Source: Bog-756 sp963835465 | GTDB lineage: Bacteria > Actinomycetota > Acidimicrobiia > Acidimicrobiales > RAAP-2 | Length of the DNA: 64,000 bases | Assembly (NCBI GenBank): GCA_963835465.1 | Contig: CAWIFR010000005.1 | Coordinates: 186,001 to 250,000, forward strand | Reading direction: 5' to 3' | Shown here: positions 45,549-54,734 of the stretch, piece by piece | Numbering within the stretch: position 1 is the stretch's first letter | Layout: each line of letters starts with the position of its first letter | Program-made: the position numbers and the translations under genes | Notes under the pieces: model-generated | What the model saw: only the letters and a program-made list of their open reading frames with translations | What the model was told of the DNA's origin: nothing | Databases searched by the model: none

Positions 45549-46499
45549 CTACTCGGAGACCGCGGCCGATCCGGTGGCCCCCACCCGACCGGAGGCCAGT
45601 TCGGCGTCCAGCTGGGCGTCGTAGCGGACCCCCTTCCGCTCCTCCATCCGCACCCACTGCACGAACACCGGGATGAGGGCCAGGAAGGTGAAGAGTTCGG
45701 CTCCGATCCACAGGATTCCGGCGCCCGCATGGGTACTCCCCAGGGAGTAGATGGAGGCCACGGGACGGGTGGTGCTCAGCAGGGCCAGGGCCAAGAACGA
45801 CTCGATGGGCACACCGATCAAGAGGCTGGTCATCCTGGCCCCGTGGCTCATCTGCCAGTGCGGGATGGGATCGAGCCCGACGATGGGCCACCAGAAGTGG
45901 ACCGAGGCCCAGATGAAGGCCAGATTGACCAGATCCATCACCCACATGTGATTCATGGCGAAACCCAGAGCGAAGGTCAGGAAGAAGGCGAACATCGAGA
46001 AGTAGTAGGCGAACGCCACCGGTACCGGATGGGTCATCAGACGGAAGGGCCGCGAGTTGAGGATGCCGAGGAGCCGCACCTTGGTCTCCCGGCTCGATGT
46101 CTGCAAAGCCAGTGTCATGGGGGCGCCCATGGCCAGCAGGGGTGGGGCCACCACCATCAGCAACAGGTGCTGGATCACATGGGCCTGGAAGAACTCCATG
46201 GTGAACGTGGCGACCGGCGACTGGAGGGCCAGGTCCACCAGGACCAGGCCGGACAGAAAGGAAGCGGTGCGCTTCCCGCTCCAATGGCGTCCACGGGCGG
46301 TGAGGTTGGAGCGGGCCCGGAGATACCACGCCCCCGTGACCAGGACCGTCGCCAGCACCAGCAGGGGGAACGGGCTGAACTCCCACCGTGTCATCACCGT
46401 ATGACCGTCGAGGGGGATGTACCTCATGCCCGGCATCCCGAGCATCGATCTCACGTCCGGCACGGATCCAGCGTACCGACCCGCGGGCGGCCCGCCCAT
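45549..46499 (-). CDS. CtaG-like cytochrome c oxidase assembly protein
   Basis: This gene encodes 316 residues with about seven membrane helices of the caa3_CtaG family. FQAHVIQHLLLMVVAPPLLAMG is the family core with conserved histidines. FALGFAMNHMWVMDLVNLAF and VHFWWPIVGLDPIPHWQMSH follow as expected. Members assist copper insertion or assembly of haem-copper oxidases, although the precise step is debated. The start is taken at 46499. Internal ATGs (for example at MPGMRYIPLDG) are possible. It follows the 577-residue membrane protein by 28 bases and is probably co-transcribed. Confidence 0.88.
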   Translation of the reverse strand: MGGPPAGRYAGSVPDVRSMLGMPGMRYIPLDGHTVMTRWEFSPFPLLVLATVLVTGAWYLRARSNLTARGRHWSGKRTASFLSGLVLVDLALQSPVATFTMEFFQAHVIQHLLLMVVAPPLLAMGAPMTLALQTSSRETKVRLLGILNSRPFRLMTHPVPVAFAYYFSMFAFFLTFALGFAMNHMWVMDLVNLAFIWASVHFWWPIVGLDPIPHWQMSHGARMTSLLIGVPIESFLALALLSTTRPVASIYSLGSTHAGAGILWIGAELFTFLALIPVFVQWVRMEERKGVRYDAQLDAELASGRVGATGSAAVSE

Positions 46500-46527
46500 T
46501 CGGCCACCGCCCGGACCCTCAGCCCAT

Positions 46528-48261
46528 CTACAGCATGAGGACGAGCATGAACCCCATGGTCACGCACATGGCGATGTGGCAGGCAGCTTCGAGCCTCGGA
46601 GCCAGCCACCGTCCGGCATCCCGCCCGCCGGGGTCCCGGCGGTCAGAGCTCGATAACGAGCTTCCGGCAGTCCCGTCGTCCGACGACCCACTCCCCTCTT
46701 CGCTCCCTCCCCCGGCGATGACCAGGGACGACGGGGCCGGTCGGGGGGCAAACCGCTCGATCCCGTCCAGCTCCCAGACTCCCGAGGCGAACAGCACCAT
46801 GATGAACACCAGCGGAATACCGACGAAATCAGTGGTCGTCCCGGTGGCCGCCCCCATAGCCATCCCCCCACCCCTGACCGGAGGTGGCGTCGGGGCCGCC
46901 AGATACATGTAGAGCATCGAGCAGGCCATCACGAGGTGGGTCAGGTAGTGGGACAGGTGGTGGACGTGGTCCTCGTCCTGTCCCTCGACCCCGCGTTCGG
47001 CGATGAACCGGACACAGCGGACCACGAACCACACTGCCAGACCCGTGAACACCACCTCCCACACCCCGTGGGGAACCGGATCGAGACCCGACACCAACAT
47101 GCCCACCATGGCCGTGCCCATCAGCACATGGGCGACGTCCACATCGGCATGGGTCGGGCGCGACCAGGCCCGAGCGGCGCTGAGTCGCCCCAGGCTGTAG
47201 ACCGCCACCAGGGCCATCACGGCGGCGAAGCTGTCGTCGAGCCAGGGCGGGCTGGCCACGTCAGGCTCCGGCCTGCGCCTGGGGGCAGGGGCCCGGGCAT
47301 CCGGCCGGAGTGCGTCGGGACCCTGCCAGAAGGCCAAGGCCAAGAGGATCAGGAGTGGGCCCGAGTTCACGTCGGTCGCCGCATTGGTCAACAGCTCACC
47401 GAAGTCCTGCCCCACCACCCAGAACAGCAGCCCCAGCGCCGCGGCCAGTACCACAGAGGCGTTGGCCCAGGCCCGGGGCAGGTGGATCCCCACCGCGACC
47501 ACGGCGAGCACCACGGCGACGATCAACGAATAGGCGAGACCGTGCCGATCGACCAGATTGGAGGCGCTCCGATCGATCCACACCACCCAACCCGGCTCCC
47601 CGTCGATCTGGCCGATAATCAGATCGTGGAGACCCCGGGCGGAGCGGTTGGCGCCGAGCACGGCGAAGAGGGCCAACGACCCCCACAAGATCGACCAGAG
47701 CACCTTCGCCACCCTGGGCCCGACGGACCGCGCCGCCACGAACGAGGGGCGGTCTGCGTGGCGGTCGACAGGCCACAGCAGCACGGCCATCAGGGCGTAC
47801 AGGAACGCGGCCCCGGGCGCCCCGTTGATCGGGTCGGCACTCCCGGAGAAGACGCCTCCCAATCCCTCCCCAATCCACCAGACCCCGAGCGCCCAGACCA
47901 GCGAGACCCCCAGCGCCACCTTGGTGCTGCGCCGCCAGGCCACACCGAGGCCGATCCCGACCTGGATCAGCGCGAACAGGGCGTTGATCTCCACCGGATG
48001 GTGGCCGATGGTGCGGCCCGACCACAGGATGGACCTGGCGATCACTGTCGGATTCCCCTCGGCGGACATGGTGATCATCCGGGTGCCGAACGAGCGGGTG
48101 AAGAAGTAGGCCTGCATCTGCAGCACCCCGTCCAGCAGCCACAGCGTCGCCAGCACCAACTGCAGCGTCCTCCGCCCATCGGGGCGGACCCAGCTCGGCC
48201 CCGGACGGCCGGGACGGAGTTCCGGCCCGGAGGGGGCCAACAACTGCGGGGTCTCAGGCAT
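46528..48261 (-). CDS. Large polytopic membrane protein with C-terminal DUF5134-like region
   Basis: This gene encodes 577 residues and about fourteen hydrophobic segments in two halves joined by a charged linker (RPDARAPAPRRRPEPDV). The N-half has LVLATLWLLDGVLQMQAYFF, HPVEINALFALIQVGIGLGV and repeated Trp-rich helices. The C-half has HADVDVAHVLMGTAMVGMLV, VHHLSHYLTHLVMACSMLYM, VFIMVLFASGVWELDG and ends LEAACHIAMCVTMGFMLVLM. The His-Met pattern of this half recalls DUF5134 proteins and might bind copper. Location directly before CtaG suggests a role in oxidase assembly or copper handling, which is an inference. Confidence 0.7.
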   Translation of the reverse strand: MPETPQLLAPSGPELRPGRPGPSWVRPDGRRTLQLVLATLWLLDGVLQMQAYFFTRSFGTRMITMSAEGNPTVIARSILWSGRTIGHHPVEINALFALIQVGIGLGVAWRRSTKVALGVSLVWALGVWWIGEGLGGVFSGSADPINGAPGAAFLYALMAVLLWPVDRHADRPSFVAARSVGPRVAKVLWSILWGSLALFAVLGANRSARGLHDLIIGQIDGEPGWVVWIDRSASNLVDRHGLAYSLIVAVVLAVVAVGIHLPRAWANASVVLAAALGLLFWVVGQDFGELLTNAATDVNSGPLLILLALAFWQGPDALRPDARAPAPRRRPEPDVASPPWLDDSFAAVMALVAVYSLGRLSAARAWSRPTHADVDVAHVLMGTAMVGMLVSGLDPVPHGVWEVVFTGLAVWFVVRCVRFIAERGVEGQDEDHVHHLSHYLTHLVMACSMLYMYLAAPTPPPVRGGGMAMGAATGTTTDFVGIPLVFIMVLFASGVWELDGIERFAPRPAPSSLVIAGGGSEEGSGSSDDGTAGSSLSSSDRRDPGGRDAGRWLAPRLEAACHIAMCVTMGFMLVLML

Positions 48262-48339
48262 CGTGGCCTGTCGACGGGGTCACTGCGCCGGGCTCCTCAC
48301 GGCCACGGACCGGACCACCCCACCCCCGTGACCGGGCCG

Positions 48340-48822
48340 CTACCCGGGGATTACCGGCTCGACCTCGCCGGTCTCCACGTGGTAGCGCCACCCCTCGACG
48401 TGGGTCCCTTCCCGAAGCAGCGGGCAGTCACGGACCAACTCCACATCGTGGGCGAGTGCCGCGTCAGGATCCGCCATGGTCAGGAACTCCCACTCGGAGG
48501 CACCGTCGGGGAGGATGGCGCGGATGTCCTCGTCGCTGCGCTCGGCCATGGCGCAGTTGGTGTGCTGCATCACGGCGATCCGATACACGCCGAGGAGGTT
48601 GGTGGCCAGGATCAGGGAGCGAAGCACATCACGGGTCACCCGTCCGCCGGCATTACGGATGATCTTGGCGTCGCCCGGCACCAGACCCAGCATGGCCAAC
48701 GGCTCGATCCGGCTGTCCATGCAGGTGACAAGGGCGAACCCCTTGGCGGCAGGAGCCGGGATTCCCGCCAGTCCGAACGACGAGACGTAGGTTGCGTTGG
48801 CCTGGAGTAGATCGTCCATCAT
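48340..48822 (-). CDS. Beta-carbonic anhydrase-family protein
   Basis: This gene encodes 160 residues, short for the family but with all active-site elements. VTCMDSRIEP has zinc ligand Cys34 and the Asp36/Arg38 dyad. IIRNAGGR follows. MQHTNCAM gives zinc ligands His87 and Cys90. This is the compact actinobacterial type related to Mycobacterium Rv1284. It interconverts CO2 and bicarbonate. It is monocistronic, 78 bases from the large membrane protein gene. Confidence 0.9.
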   Translation of the reverse strand: MMDDLLQANATYVSSFGLAGIPAPAAKGFALVTCMDSRIEPLAMLGLVPGDAKIIRNAGGRVTRDVLRSLILATNLLGVYRIAVMQHTNCAMAERSDEDIRAILPDGASEWEFLTMADPDAALAHDVELVRDCPLLREGTHVEGWRYHVETGEVEPVIPG

Positions 48823-48885
48823 GCTGTCAAAGCATGGCAGACGGACCGTGCTGTCGGCACGCCGGGCTCGCGTTACGGGCCGAGG

Positions 48886-49665
48886 TCAGTCCGAGAAGTG
48901 GGTTCGGGGTCGCCCGAACAGTTCCTCGTCGACAAACAGGTCGACACGTTCGTTGTAGAACGCCACCAACCCGGCGATGGGAAGGAGCTGACGAGTCGGG
49001 AAGGCATAAGACCAGGCCAGGTCCTCGTGGACGATCCCGTCGACCTCCGCCGCCCAGTACTCGGTGGTGGTGCCCTTGTACGGGCACCGCGTCACGGTCG
49101 CCGTCGGGACCAGGTGCTCGAAATGCACTTCGGTCCGGTTCAGGTAGTAGCGGGTGGGGAGACCGGTCTCGAACACCATGACTGGGGACGAGGATCGGGC
49201 CAGCTCCACTCCTTGGACCTCAATGCGCACGTTGCGGGTGGAGCGCAGGGCATCCACCCGGCTGTAGGGGTTGCGGGGATGGACGAAGACCTCCTCGTCC
49301 TCTTCGTACCAGTGGTCCAGTGCTTCCCACTCGAACCGGAAGGTGTCAACCAGACGCTGGTGGTCCGAAGCGATCACCAGACGCGCCGCGGGAGGGCCGG
49401 CCCCACCCGATTCGGCCATCCAGAACCACTGGACCGTGCCCTGAGGCGTCTCCTCGATGCGGCCGTCGCTTGCCATCAGCCCTTCGTCCACATCGCCACG
49501 GGGTACGTAGAACTGGGGGTAGTAGGCCCACTCCCACACATAGCGGGCCTCGAGGGTGTCGGCCACGACGCGGTCACCGTGGACCGCCCGGATCCGCCGC
49601 GGCACCGGCTCGATATGGTTGAGCCGGACGATCGTCTTCGGGTAGTCGGCCACTGATCGCCTCAA
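48886..49665 (-). CDS. DUF427-domain protein
   Basis: This gene encodes 259 residues. Two DUF427 units can be seen: RIRAVHGDRVVADTLEARYV, then ARLVIASDHQRLVDTFRFEW in the first, and NVRIEVQGVELARSSSPVMV, LPTRYYLNRTEVHFEHLVPT and RCPYKGTTTEYWAAEVDG in the second. The last block is the most conserved part of the family. The function of DUF427 proteins is not established. The gene shares a strand and close spacing (nine bases) with the small gene before it. Confidence 0.85.
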   Translation of the reverse strand: MRRSVADYPKTIVRLNHIEPVPRRIRAVHGDRVVADTLEARYVWEWAYYPQFYVPRGDVDEGLMASDGRIEETPQGTVQWFWMAESGGAGPPAARLVIASDHQRLVDTFRFEWEALDHWYEEDEEVFVHPRNPYSRVDALRSTRNVRIEVQGVELARSSSPVMVFETGLPTRYYLNRTEVHFEHLVPTATVTRCPYKGTTTEYWAAEVDGIVHEDLAWSYAFPTRQLLPIAGLVAFYNERVDLFVDEELFGRPRTHFSD

Positions 49666-49674
49666 CCGGTCCCG

Positions 49675-49950
49675 TCAGCGCGCGGCCGAGGTAATCCCGG
49701 CACTCTGGAGCATCCGTCGGAGATCCACCACCATCTGGGTGTCGATGTCGTGACCCCGGGGCGCATCCAAGGTCTCGGTCTCCGACCCCAGGGTCACCCG
49801 GTAGCGTCCGTCATGCTCTTCGACCACGGTGGCCACGTGCTCCAGCAACGACAGCACGTCGTGCCACTGGATGTTGTGGCCGGCCGGGTGCTGGAAGATC
49901 TTCTCGACGGTGGCCCGGTGGTGCCCGTCCAGGTGAATCTCGTCTGCCAT
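49675..49950 (-). CDS. Small conserved hypothetical protein
   Basis: This gene encodes 91 residues, starting at ATG 49950 after a GAGGAG site. The sequence runs HHRATVEKIFQHPAGHNIQW, HDVLSLLEHVATVVEEHDGR, and TLGSETETLDAPRGHDIDTQ, then MVVDLRRMLQSAGI. A helix followed by strands and a final helix recalls the double-stranded-RNA-binding-like fold of HicA proteins, with HNIQWHDVLSLL resembling its first helix. There is no HicB partner, so a toxin role is not supported. The stop is ten bases from the DUF427 gene. Confidence 0.65.
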   Translation of the reverse strand: MADEIHLDGHHRATVEKIFQHPAGHNIQWHDVLSLLEHVATVVEEHDGRYRVTLGSETETLDAPRGHDIDTQMVVDLRRMLQSAGITSAAR

Positions 49951-50093
49951 GTCCCACTCCTCGGTTCGGCCCTGCGCCGGATCGACGCTAGTGCCCCGGT
50001 CCGCGTGACCGCTCCCCGCACCTGGCGGCCCGGGTGCGGTCAAGGGGGCCGGTGCTACCCTCGGCCCGTTCGCGCCGCACCAATGGAGGAACT

Positions 50094-51035
50094 GTGGACC
50101 CCGAGGGCATCAGCCAGAGCACGGCGGTACCCAGGCCGCACGACGTGCTTCCGGTGCGACTGGGCGTCACCACCCCGGTGCTCACGCTCCTGCCCCACGG
50201 TCACGCATCGTGGGAGCTCGAGGCCGGGATCGAGGAGGTGGCGACCGTGGCCCGCGCCGCCGAGACGCTCGGCTACTACCACCTCACCTGCAGCGAGCAC
50301 GTGATCATCCCCGTCGATGTCGCCCCGGTGCGAGGGAGCCGTTACTGGGACCCCCTGGCCACCTTCGGCTATCTGGCCGCCGTGACCTCCCGTATCCGGC
50401 TGGCCACCAATGTGCTGGTCCTCGGCTATCACCACCCTCTGGAGATCGCCAAGCGCTACGGCACCCTCGACCAGGTCTGCGGTGGCCGGTTGGTGCTCGG
50501 CCTCGGGGTGGGCTCCCTCGAGCAGGAGTTCGACCTATTGGGAGCAGCCTTCGCCGACCGCGGTGCCCGGGCCGACGATGCCATCAGGGCGCTCCGGGCC
50601 TCACTTTCGACGACCCGCCCGACCTACCACGGCACCTTCTTCCGGTACCGAGACGTCGTCATGGACCCCTGTGCCCAACAGGCGTCGGTTCCCCTGTGGA
50701 TCGGAGGTCGCACGGCGCGGTCGCTGCGCCGGGCCGTGGAGCTGGGTGACGGCTGGGTGCCCTTCTCCCTACGGAGCGCCGACATCGGACTCATGCTGGG
50801 CCGGGTGCGGCAGACCCCGGCCTGGGAGGCCCGTACCTCGCCGCTCGAGGTGGTCCTCCAGAACGGACGGCCGCTCGATCCGATCGGCGATCCCGACGGT
50901 ACCCGCGCCATCATCACCAAACTGATCGGTGCTGGGGCCACCGGGTTGCAGCTGGGCTTCGTACACCACTCGCTGGGCCACTACCTCGAACAGCTCGAGG
51001 CCCTGGCCCAGCTGGTTCGAAAGGACGACACGTGA
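50094..51035 (+). CDS. LLM-class F420-dependent oxidoreductase
   Basis: This gene encodes 313 residues of the luciferase-like TIM-barrel family. Conserved blocks are LGYYHLTCSEHVIIP, RIRLATNVLVLGYHHPLEIA (a family hallmark), LDQVCGGRLVLGLGVGSLEQEFD and VPLWIGGRTARSLRRAVELGDGWVP. Actinobacterial members of this type use cofactor F420. GTG 50094 has GGAGG six bases upstream. The stop overlaps the next gene (GTGA), so the two work together. The substrate is unknown. Confidence 0.9.
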   Translation: MDPEGISQSTAVPRPHDVLPVRLGVTTPVLTLLPHGHASWELEAGIEEVATVARAAETLGYYHLTCSEHVIIPVDVAPVRGSRYWDPLATFGYLAAVTSRIRLATNVLVLGYHHPLEIAKRYGTLDQVCGGRLVLGLGVGSLEQEFDLLGAAFADRGARADDAIRALRASLSTTRPTYHGTFFRYRDVVMDPCAQQASVPLWIGGRTARSLRRAVELGDGWVPFSLRSADIGLMLGRVRQTPAWEARTSPLEVVLQNGRPLDPIGDPDGTRAIITKLIGAGATGLQLGFVHHSLGHYLEQLEALAQLVRKDDT

Positions 51036-51775
51036 ACCGGATCAAGGCCGGATTCTTCTCCCTCTCCCACCACTCGACGACCGGCGACGATCGCCAGTAC
51101 CTCGACTGGCACCAGTTGGACCACATGCCCGACCAGTACCAGCTCCATGGACTGGTGCTCGGCCAGCGGTGGGCATCCACCCGGGCCTGCCGGGCGGTCA
51201 GGCTGGCCGAGGTCGAGGACTGGTCGCTTGTGCAGCACGTGGTCCTCTACCTCATGGGGAACCCGCTGGACGAGACAATCGACGACTTCCTCCGGCTGGG
51301 TCGCCATCTGGCCGAACTCGGCCGGTTCTCCCAGTCCCTGCCCTCGCACTACCGAGGGGCCCTCCGGCTGCTCGAGGCTCAGGCCGCGCCCCGGGCCCTC
51401 ATCTCGTCGGAGGTGGTTCCCTGGCGACCCCACCGGGGGGTGTACCTCCTCGTGGAGGAGTTGGGCGACGGCTCGGGCCAGGACGCCTTCCTCCAGCGGA
51501 TGCACACCGAGGTCCTCCCCGGGCTGGTGAGTGTGGAAGGGGTGGCCGGCGCGTGGTCGTACGGCACCACCCCATCCATCCATCGACCGATGTTCACCGA
51601 CGGTCGCTATCGGATGACCGTCTGCTACCTCGACGGAGAGCCGGCCGTTGTCGGTGAGCGACTGGCCCCGGTGGTCGAGCAGGCATGGGCGTCGGCGCCC
51701 TCCCGCCTGGTGCTGGCGGCGCCCTACGAGTCCATGATGATCTGGGACTGGGACCGGTTCGGCCCCGACGCCTGA
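51032..51775 (+). CDS. Conserved protein with EthD-like (dimeric alpha/beta-barrel) features
   Basis: This gene encodes 247 residues. The N-terminus KAGFFSLSHHSTTGDDRQYLDW with HQLDHMPDQYQLHG is the pattern of dimeric alpha/beta-barrel proteins acting on small organic molecules. A second, weaker copy (RGVYLLVEELGDGSGQDAFL, RYRMTVCYLDGEPAVVGE) suggests an internal duplication. It overlaps the F420-type oxidoreductase gene by four bases and probably handles the same substrate or product. No catalytic residues can be named. Confidence 0.7.
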   Translation: MNRIKAGFFSLSHHSTTGDDRQYLDWHQLDHMPDQYQLHGLVLGQRWASTRACRAVRLAEVEDWSLVQHVVLYLMGNPLDETIDDFLRLGRHLAELGRFSQSLPSHYRGALRLLEAQAAPRALISSEVVPWRPHRGVYLLVEELGDGSGQDAFLQRMHTEVLPGLVSVEGVAGAWSYGTTPSIHRPMFTDGRYRMTVCYLDGEPAVVGERLAPVVEQAWASAPSRLVLAAPYESMMIWDWDRFGPDA

Positions 51776-51801
51776 GCCGGCGTCACGGATGGACCGTCAG
51801 C

Positions 51802-53508
51802 TCAGACGGCCAAGTCGATGGGCGCATGCATTCGTTCGGTGAACTCGGTCACCCGGTTCCCACCCAGCTCCTTCGCGGCGAAGTTGGCGAGGTCGGCGTT
51901 GGACAGGAGCTGGTCGGCGCTGACGCCGGAGACCTCCAGAGCCGCACCGATGCTGGCGGTCACGACGAGCTCGCGGTCGGCCACCGTCACTGGTCGACGC
52001 AGGGCCTCCAGCACCCGTCGAGCGGAACCGAGGAGGTCGTCCATCCCCGCGACGTCTTCGAGCAGGATCCCGAACTCATCACCCCCCAGCCGGGCTACTG
52101 AGTCGCCTTCCCGCAGACATCCCGAGATGGCGCGGGCCGCCGACTGGAGGACGGCGTCGCCGGCGGCGTGGCCAAGCCTGTCGTTCACCGCCTTCAGGTT
52201 GTCCATGTCCACGAACAGGATGGCCAGTCGACCCCCGGTTCGAGCCATACGCGACGCGCCGTGGCGGAGACGGTCCTGGAACAGTGCCCGGTTGGCCAGG
52301 CCGGTCAGCGGATCGTGCAACGCCTGGTGGAAGAGGCGCTCCTCCAGCCGCTTGCGCTCGGTCACGTCCCGGAAGCACCACACCCGCCCTACCGTCTGGC
52401 CGTCCACTCGCTGTGGACGGGAGTTCCGTTCGAAGACCCGGCCGTCTTTGAACTCGAGGTTGTCGTGGCTCTCTGACTCGGGGTCCTGGTAGACCTGCTC
52501 CACCCGTGCCATGTACTCCTCGGGGTCGGCGAGCTGGCCGCTCACGAACTCGGTCACCTTCCGGCGCCTGTTGGCGGTCAGCGTCGACTCCGGCACCCCC
52601 CACATCTCGATCAGCCGTTGGTTGAAGCTCACGATCTGGCCGTCGTTGTCGACCACCATGACACCTTCGGTGGTGGCGTCCAGGGTGGCCTGCAGCAGGG
52701 AAAGAGCCTTGCGCAGACGCAGGTCGGCCAGCTGCTGATCGGTGATGTCATGACCCGTCACGACATAGCCACCCACGGTTGGGTCATCGATCAGGTTGAC
52801 AATGGCCAGCTCGAAGGGGAGGGCCCCGATGTTGCCGTGCCGGAGCAGCGCCAGCTGCACCTTGACCGGTCCGGCCACCGAGGCCCCTCGGGAGGCCCGC
52901 TCGAACGCTCCGGCCAGTGCGATCCGGTCTTCCTCCAGCACCAGCTCGGCCAAGGGCAGGCCCTCGACCAGCTCGGGGTCCTGCCCCAGGACCCGGGTGA
53001 GCGCTCCCGAGGCCGACTGGATACACCCATCAGGGGAGATGAGCATGGTGATGGCGGCCGAGTTCTGGACCAACGAGCGCAGCCGGGCGTCGTGGTCATG
53101 AACTATCTCGTACTGTCGCCGCCGGGTCAGGTCACGAACCGTGAGAAGGACGCCGCCCTCCGAAAGCCACGTGACCGGCGAGCCGACCAGCTCCATCAGC
53201 CTCCATCCGGTGGCCGTGCGCAGTCGGATCTCGATCGGCGTGCCCACGCGCTTGTCCTGCACGCTGGACAGGGAGAGGAGGACCAGCTCCATGTCGTCGG
53301 GATGGACGAGGTCGAGACCACTCACCCCGTCTGAACCGACGATGGGTCGGCCCAGGGTGGTCTCGGCCGTGCGGTTGCCCCACTGCAGGATGCCCCGGTC
53401 GTTGATGACGATGACCGAGTCGGGCAACTCGTCAAGCAGACGGAGAAGGGTGTGCTCCTCGGCGGTCACCATCCCGTCCGGAGAAGGATGCAGCCCGATC
53501 TGAGACAT
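51802..53508 (-). CDS. Diguanylate cyclase with three PAS-type sensor domains
   Basis: This gene encodes 568 cytoplasmic residues. Three PAS-like domains follow one another (about 20-130, 140-265, 275-395): LPDSVIVINDRGILQWGNRT, then ITMLISPDGCIQSASGALTR, then ATTEGVMVVDNDGQIVSFNQ. The third ends in a PAC motif (FRDVTERKRLEERL). The catalytic domain starts HDPLTGLANRALFQDRL and has an intact GGDEF at 475-479, so it should make cyclic-di-GMP. No EAL domain or inhibitory-site RxxD is obvious before the motif. The signal sensed is unknown. Confidence 0.92.
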   Translation of the reverse strand: MSQIGLHPSPDGMVTAEEHTLLRLLDELPDSVIVINDRGILQWGNRTAETTLGRPIVGSDGVSGLDLVHPDDMELVLLSLSSVQDKRVGTPIEIRLRTATGWRLMELVGSPVTWLSEGGVLLTVRDLTRRRQYEIVHDHDARLRSLVQNSAAITMLISPDGCIQSASGALTRVLGQDPELVEGLPLAELVLEEDRIALAGAFERASRGASVAGPVKVQLALLRHGNIGALPFELAIVNLIDDPTVGGYVVTGHDITDQQLADLRLRKALSLLQATLDATTEGVMVVDNDGQIVSFNQRLIEMWGVPESTLTANRRRKVTEFVSGQLADPEEYMARVEQVYQDPESESHDNLEFKDGRVFERNSRPQRVDGQTVGRVWCFRDVTERKRLEERLFHQALHDPLTGLANRALFQDRLRHGASRMARTGGRLAILFVDMDNLKAVNDRLGHAAGDAVLQSAARAISGCLREGDSVARLGGDEFGILLEDVAGMDDLLGSARRVLEALRRPVTVADRELVVTASIGAALEVSGVSADQLLSNADLANFAAKELGGNRVTEFTERMHAPIDLAV

Positions 53509-53850
53509 ACTTCAATCATCGTCCCATCTGAGGTGGTGCTTTAGCCCCGTGACGAGCCACGGGGACCTGCCGAGCGCTCCTCGTTGGGCTCACCTACCTG
53601 GTCGCCATCGCCGCCGTCGTCGTCAGCCCGTGGCATCGTTCGCCATCGACGCCGCGGTTGCCGCCTCCTGCGCCCTGTCCCGTAGCGAAGTGCCGGGCTT
53701 CTTGTCCGGGAGCTACTGAGCCCGGGTGATTCCGTCCGGCACGGCGAACGGGCACTCGCCGGCGCCGGCGCCCGCCCCCCGTCGATTGCCGCCCAGCCGG
53801 AATCCCGCGCGGGACATCGGGTCACCCGCGAACTACCCTGGCACCTCGTC
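53509..53850. other. Divergent intergenic region without a gene
   Basis: This 342-base spacer separates the diguanylate cyclase gene (leftward) from the crotonase gene (rightward). It contains one hairpin, CCCCGTG (53545-53551) with CACGGGG (53558-53564), and otherwise GC-rich sequence with no codon structure I trust. Promoters for both genes must lie here, but I cannot place them. Confidence 0.4.
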
Positions 53851-54660
53851 ATGGACTACCAATCGATCCGGTACGAGGTACGTGACAGGGTGGCCACCAT
53901 CACGCTCGACCGACCGGCGGTTCGGAACGCCTTCACCGGCAGCATGGGCCGCGAACTGTCCGACGCGTACCGACGGGCCGACGCCGACGATCAGGTGGGT
54001 GCCGTCGTGGTCACCGGAACTCCACCGGCATTCTGCGCCGGAGCCGACCTCCGCGCCGGTGGTGACACCTTCGCCGACCGCCCCGGTGCCGACTTCAGCG
54101 CCGCGGCGATCGAGACAAGGGCGTGGGACGTTCGCAAGCTGGTCATCGCCGCCGTCAACGGGCACGCCCTCGGCGTCGGTCTGACCCTCGCCCTCCAGTG
54201 CGACATCCGCTTCTTCGCCGACGGGGCCATCTATGGAGTGGTCCAGGTCCGCCGGGGCGTCATGGGGGACGGTTACTCGCACTGGACCCTCCCCCGCACC
54301 GCCGGCATGTCCGGAGCGGCCGAGATCCTCCTCACCGGGCGTACCTTCGACGGTCACGAGGCCCGAGAGTTGGGCATCTGTAGCCGAACCCTTCCGGCCG
54401 ACCAAGTGGTGCCAGCGGCCATGGACCTGGCCCGGGATGTGGCCGCCAATGCTGCTCCCCTGGCGGTGGCGGTGAGCAAGCGGCTGCTCTGGAGTACGTG
54501 GGACCGGTCTGCCGCCGCGGTGGAAGAGGCGGAGACCGAGCTGCACCACTTCCTCATGGCCAGGCCGGATGCCCGCGAGGGAGTCGAGGCCTTCCTGGAG
54601 AAGCGGGCGCCCAATTGGCAGGGTTCGGTGGAGCAGGAGCTTCCGCCCCTCCCGTCATGA
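53851..54660 (+). CDS. Crotonase-superfamily protein lacking the usual catalytic glutamates
   Basis: This gene encodes 269 residues with the enoyl-CoA hydratase/isomerase fold: ATITLDRPAVRNAFTGSM, TPPAFCAGADLRAGGD (CoA site and first oxyanion residue) and VNGHALGVGLTLALQCDIRF. In true hydratases the segment after the second oxyanion Gly reads GGGCELA with a catalytic Glu. Here it is GVGLTLA. The second Glu (in QPE of the rat enzyme) is Gln in VVQVRRG. Simple enoyl-CoA hydration is therefore unlikely. It may be an isomerase, hydrolase or another CoA-ester enzyme. The start is ATG 53851. Confidence 0.88.
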   Translation: MDYQSIRYEVRDRVATITLDRPAVRNAFTGSMGRELSDAYRRADADDQVGAVVVTGTPPAFCAGADLRAGGDTFADRPGADFSAAAIETRAWDVRKLVIAAVNGHALGVGLTLALQCDIRFFADGAIYGVVQVRRGVMGDGYSHWTLPRTAGMSGAAEILLTGRTFDGHEARELGICSRTLPADQVVPAAMDLARDVAANAAPLAVAVSKRLLWSTWDRSAAAVEEAETELHHFLMARPDAREGVEAFLEKRAPNWQGSVEQELPPLPS

Positions 54661-54734
54661 TTCAGCTGGTGGGCCTGGCGCCGGGCCAGCCCGGCCAAGC
54701 GGGCCGCAGTTGGCCGGTCGGAACGAGCCTGACC

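Noticed and set aside
46936..48810. A 624-codon open frame on the plus strand
   Set aside because: It lies antisense to the 577-residue membrane protein and the carbonic anhydrase and has a His/Gln/Arg-rich translation without structure.
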